From Meiothermus taiwanensis DSM 14542 (lineage in GTDB: Bacteria; Deinococcota; Deinococci; Deinococcales; Thermaceae): a stretch of DNA of 64,000 bases. This document shows, in pieces, positions 61,949 to 64,000 of the stretch; position 1 is the stretch's first letter; each line of letters opens with the position of its first letter. A model generated the notes under the pieces. The model was not told where the DNA came from and did no database searches. It saw nothing but the letters and a program-made list of their open reading frames with translations. Made by a program: the position numbers and the translations under genes. Location: assembly GCA_000482765.1 (NCBI GenBank), contig AXWR01000003.1, positions 1-64,000 of the forward strand, in the 5' to 3' direction.

Positions 61949-62958
61949 AGGCGCTCGAGTTCGACCTGATCACCATTGGGCGCTCGTCCATCGACCTCTA
62001 CTCCACCGACATCGGCGCGGCGTTCCCCGATATCACCGCCTTCGGGGCCTACATCGGTGGAAGCCCCCTGAACATCGCGGTGGGCGCACGGCGGCTGGGC
62101 CTCAAAACCGCCCTTCTGACCGCGGTGGGGCCCGACAAGGTGGGGGAGTTCATCCTGGAGCGCCTCAGGCGCGAAGGGGTGGAGACCCGCTTCATCCCCC
62201 AGAAACCCGGCACCCGCAGCAGCGCGGTGGTGCTGGGTATCCAGCCACCCGACCGCTTCCCCATCACCTTCTACCGGGAGAACGCCGCCGATATCCAGCT
62301 CGGCATTGACGACGTGCTGGCCACCCCCATCGCCGCTTCCAGGGCCCTCCAGCTCTCGGGGGCGGCCCTGGCCAAGGAGCCCAGCCGCAGCGCCACTTTC
62401 TTCGCCGCTGAAGAGGCCAAAGCCGCCGGGGTTACGGTCTTTCTCGACCTGGACTTCCGGGCCGACCAGTGGCACGATCCCCGCGCCTACGGGGTGCAGG
62501 TGCGGGCGCTGCTGCCTCTGGTGGATGTGGCCATCGGCACCGAGGAGGAGGTCAACGCGGCCATGCTGCGCCGCCCCGAGGATCTCACCATCCGCGACTC
62601 GCAGATTACCGCCCCGGAGGTTCGCGGGAACCTGGAGGCCAATATTCGCGCGCTGCTGGCTAAAGGCCCGGGGGCCCTGGTGGTCAAGCGGGGGGCCCGG
62701 GGCTCGGAGGTCTGGTTACCGGACGGCAGCGTGGTACGGGCACCGGGCTTTCCGGTGGAGGTGCTGAGCGTGCTGGGGGCGGGCGATGCCTTCGCGGCGG
62801 GCTTCATCTACGGGCGCCTGCGGGGCTGGGACTGGTACCGCAGCGCTCGCATGGGCAACGCCTGTGGGGCCATCGTGGTCACGCGCATCGGCTGTGCCGA
62901 CTTTACCCCTTACCTGGAGGAAGTTCTGGAGTTCATCGAGCAAAAGGGAGGTTTTTGA
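61945..62958 (+). CDS. iolC: 5-dehydro-2-deoxygluconokinase
   Basis: The 337-residue PfkB-family kinase phosphorylates 2-deoxy-5-keto-gluconate in inositol breakdown. IolC features: DLITIGRSSIDLYS at the start, GGSPLNIAVGARRLG near 38-52, FLDLDFRADQW, the ATP-site IGTEEEVNAAM and the catalytic GAGDAFAAGF near 276-285. GTG start overlapping the iolE stop by four bases. Confidence 0.94.
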   Translation: MKALEFDLITIGRSSIDLYSTDIGAAFPDITAFGAYIGGSPLNIAVGARRLGLKTALLTAVGPDKVGEFILERLRREGVETRFIPQKPGTRSSAVVLGIQPPDRFPITFYRENAADIQLGIDDVLATPIAASRALQLSGAALAKEPSRSATFFAAEEAKAAGVTVFLDLDFRADQWHDPRAYGVQVRALLPLVDVAIGTEEEVNAAMLRRPEDLTIRDSQITAPEVRGNLEANIRALLAKGPGALVVKRGARGSEVWLPDGSVVRAPGFPVEVLSVLGAGDAFAAGFIYGRLRGWDWYRSARMGNACGAIVVTRIGCADFTPYLEEVLEFIEQKGGF

Positions 62959-63767
62959 TGCAGCCAGTGGGGGTTTGCACCTGGACGTTTGGCCCTTTGC
63001 CTTTAGAACAGATCGCCTCGAGGCTCCAGGATCTGGGGTTTGACGGGGTGGAGCTGCTGGGTGAGCTGCCGCTCGAGGCCAGCAAGGTACGGGCCGTTTT
63101 AGAGTCGCATGGGCTCAGGCTTTTCTCCCTCACCCCGGCCAACGTAGACCTGGCCCATCCCGACCCGGCCCGGCGGCTCGAGGCCCTGGACTATTACCAT
63201 CGGCTGCTCGAGTTTGCCGCAGAAGCAGGCTGCCCGCTGGTCTCCTGCCACGGGGCGGTGGGGCGCTTTGCCCCGCTGGCGACGCAAGCCCAGGAATGGG
63301 CCTGGCTGGTAGAGGGCGTGGGTCAGATCTGTTCGCAGGCCAGGGCCTTGGGGCTCACGGTGGTCTTCGAGGTGCTCAACCGCTACGAGACCCACCTGGT
63401 AAACACTACCCAGGAAGCCCTGGCGCTGTTGTCGCAGGTAGGCCAGCCCAACCTGAAGGTGCTGCTGGATACCTACCACATGAACATCGAAGAGGCCAGC
63501 CTGCCCACGGCCATCCGCCAGGCCGGCCCCCACCTGGGCCTCTTTCACCTGGCCGACTCCAACCGCCGGGGGATTGGGGATGGGCATACCGACTTTGAGG
63601 GCATCTGGGCTGCGCTGCGGGAGGTGGGCTATACCGGCCCCCTCATCCTGGAGGCCACCGCCCCCGGCCCCCACCCCTTCACCCCGGTTAAGGGGGCAGG
63701 GTATCTCCAAACTTTGGAAGCCGATCTGAGCAAAAGCCTGCGCTGGCTACGGGCCAGGGCGCAGTAG
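62958..63767 (+). CDS. Sugar isomerase/epimerase, IolI/IolH type
   Basis: The 269-residue AP-endonuclease-2-like TIM barrel has CTWTFGPLPLEQIASRLQDLGFDGVELLG at the start and metal-ligand candidates in VFEVLNRYETHLVN, LLDTYHMNIEEAS, LFHLADSNRRGIGDGHTDF and LILEATAPGP. IolI isomerises 2-keto-myo-inositol; the strict family (IolI, IolH or D-psicose-epimerase-like) cannot be fixed by eye. Start ATG shares one base with the iolC stop (TGATG). Confidence 0.82.
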   Translation: MQPVGVCTWTFGPLPLEQIASRLQDLGFDGVELLGELPLEASKVRAVLESHGLRLFSLTPANVDLAHPDPARRLEALDYYHRLLEFAAEAGCPLVSCHGAVGRFAPLATQAQEWAWLVEGVGQICSQARALGLTVVFEVLNRYETHLVNTTQEALALLSQVGQPNLKVLLDTYHMNIEEASLPTAIRQAGPHLGLFHLADSNRRGIGDGHTDFEGIWAALREVGYTGPLILEATAPGPHPFTPVKGAGYLQTLEADLSKSLRWLRARAQ

Positions 63768-63782
63768 TGGAGGAAGAGTGAT

Positions 63783-64000
63783 ATGTCCAGATCTTTTGGT
63801 GTAGCGTTGCTGGGTGCAGGCAGGATGGGCATGGAGCATGCCCGCACCCTGCTGGGAATTGCCGAGGCCAGGGTACTGGCCGTAGCCGACCCCAACCTGC
63901 AGGCCGCCGAGGCCGCCCGGCTCTTGTTACGGGCCGAGAAGACCTACCCCGACCCCGAGGAGGCCATCCACCACCCCGGCGTGGAGGCGGTGGTGATCGC
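63783..64000 (+). CDS. Second Gfo/Idh/MocA dehydrogenase, 5' part (runs off window)
   Basis: ATG 63783 follows GGAGGAAGAG at good distance and the frame stays open to the window end (72 codons). The start shows the Rossmann motif LLGAGRMG and AVADPNLQAAEAA, closely related to the iolG product. It probably oxidises another inositol isomer (scyllo-inositol or chiro-inositol) feeding the same pathway. Confidence 0.85.
   Translation, partial: MSRSFGVALLGAGRMGMEHARTLLGIAEARVLAVADPNLQAAEAARLLLRAEKTYPDPEEAIHHPGVEAVVI

Overview
The window is about 64 kb of GC-rich (roughly 63-66 percent by eye) bacterial DNA, almost fully coding. It looks like the Deinococcota, most likely a Meiothermus or close relative in the Thermaceae. 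The reasons are: Thermus-like CysM, RadA and HflX proteins; an extraordinary density of the hexamer CTCGAG; a giant TamB next to BamA; GTG starts; and many genes with a TANNNT -10 box six or seven bases before the start codon, the signature of leaderless transcripts in this phylum. No tRNA, rRNA or CRISPR array was seen.

Layout. 1-226: truncated end of an ISAs1-like insertion sequence. 279-1575: menG (menaquinone biosynthesis) and an overlapping unknown gene. 1576-1984: hairpins and copy A of a MITE-like repeat. 1985-5953: slyD (minus), cysM, then radA coupled to a membrane PIN-TRAM protein. 6044-8656: a MalT-type ATPase regulator with a C-terminal SARP-like domain. 8645-16282: a muropeptide/peptide cluster (namZ, two paralogous binding proteins flanking OppB/OppC permeases, divergent GntR/UTRA regulator). 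16445-19264: three LptC/LptA-like proteins. 19252-22089: ATPase and BMP-family binding protein of a nucleoside-type ABC importer with no permeases nearby. 22276-24276: ligA. 24345-33284: a ten-gene operon joining acyl-CoA chemistry (KAS III-like enzyme, acyl-CoA ligase, alpha/beta hydrolase, MaoC/PhaJ hydratase, 3-hydroxybutyrate dehydrogenase) to a complete LivJ-H-M-G-F-type importer. 33281-39061: dnaG, a zinc-ribbon/class IIIb cyclase/AAA/TPR protein and an unknown gene. 39062-39316: repeat copy C. 39317-50319: bamA and a 2782-residue tamB. 50575-54903: acylphosphatase, hflX, HAD phosphatase, YdcF-like protein, small membrane protein and DivIVA-like protein. 55029-64000: myo-inositol operon (importer, iolG, iolD, iolE, iolC, iolI-like and the start of a second iolG-like gene) behind a strong promoter and an array of TTTCG/CGAAA boxes.

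How the parts fit. The LptC/A-like genes, BamA and TamB point to outer-membrane assembly in a diderm reported to lack classical LPS. Three transport operons (bmp, liv, inositol) carry a hairpin directly after the binding-protein gene, which would give more binding protein than membrane components. Three convergent gene pairs overlap at their 3' ends. The most interesting candidates for unreported biology are the namZ/double-binding-protein cluster, the KAS III-Liv-BdhA operon, the inositol operator array and the MITE-like repeat family.
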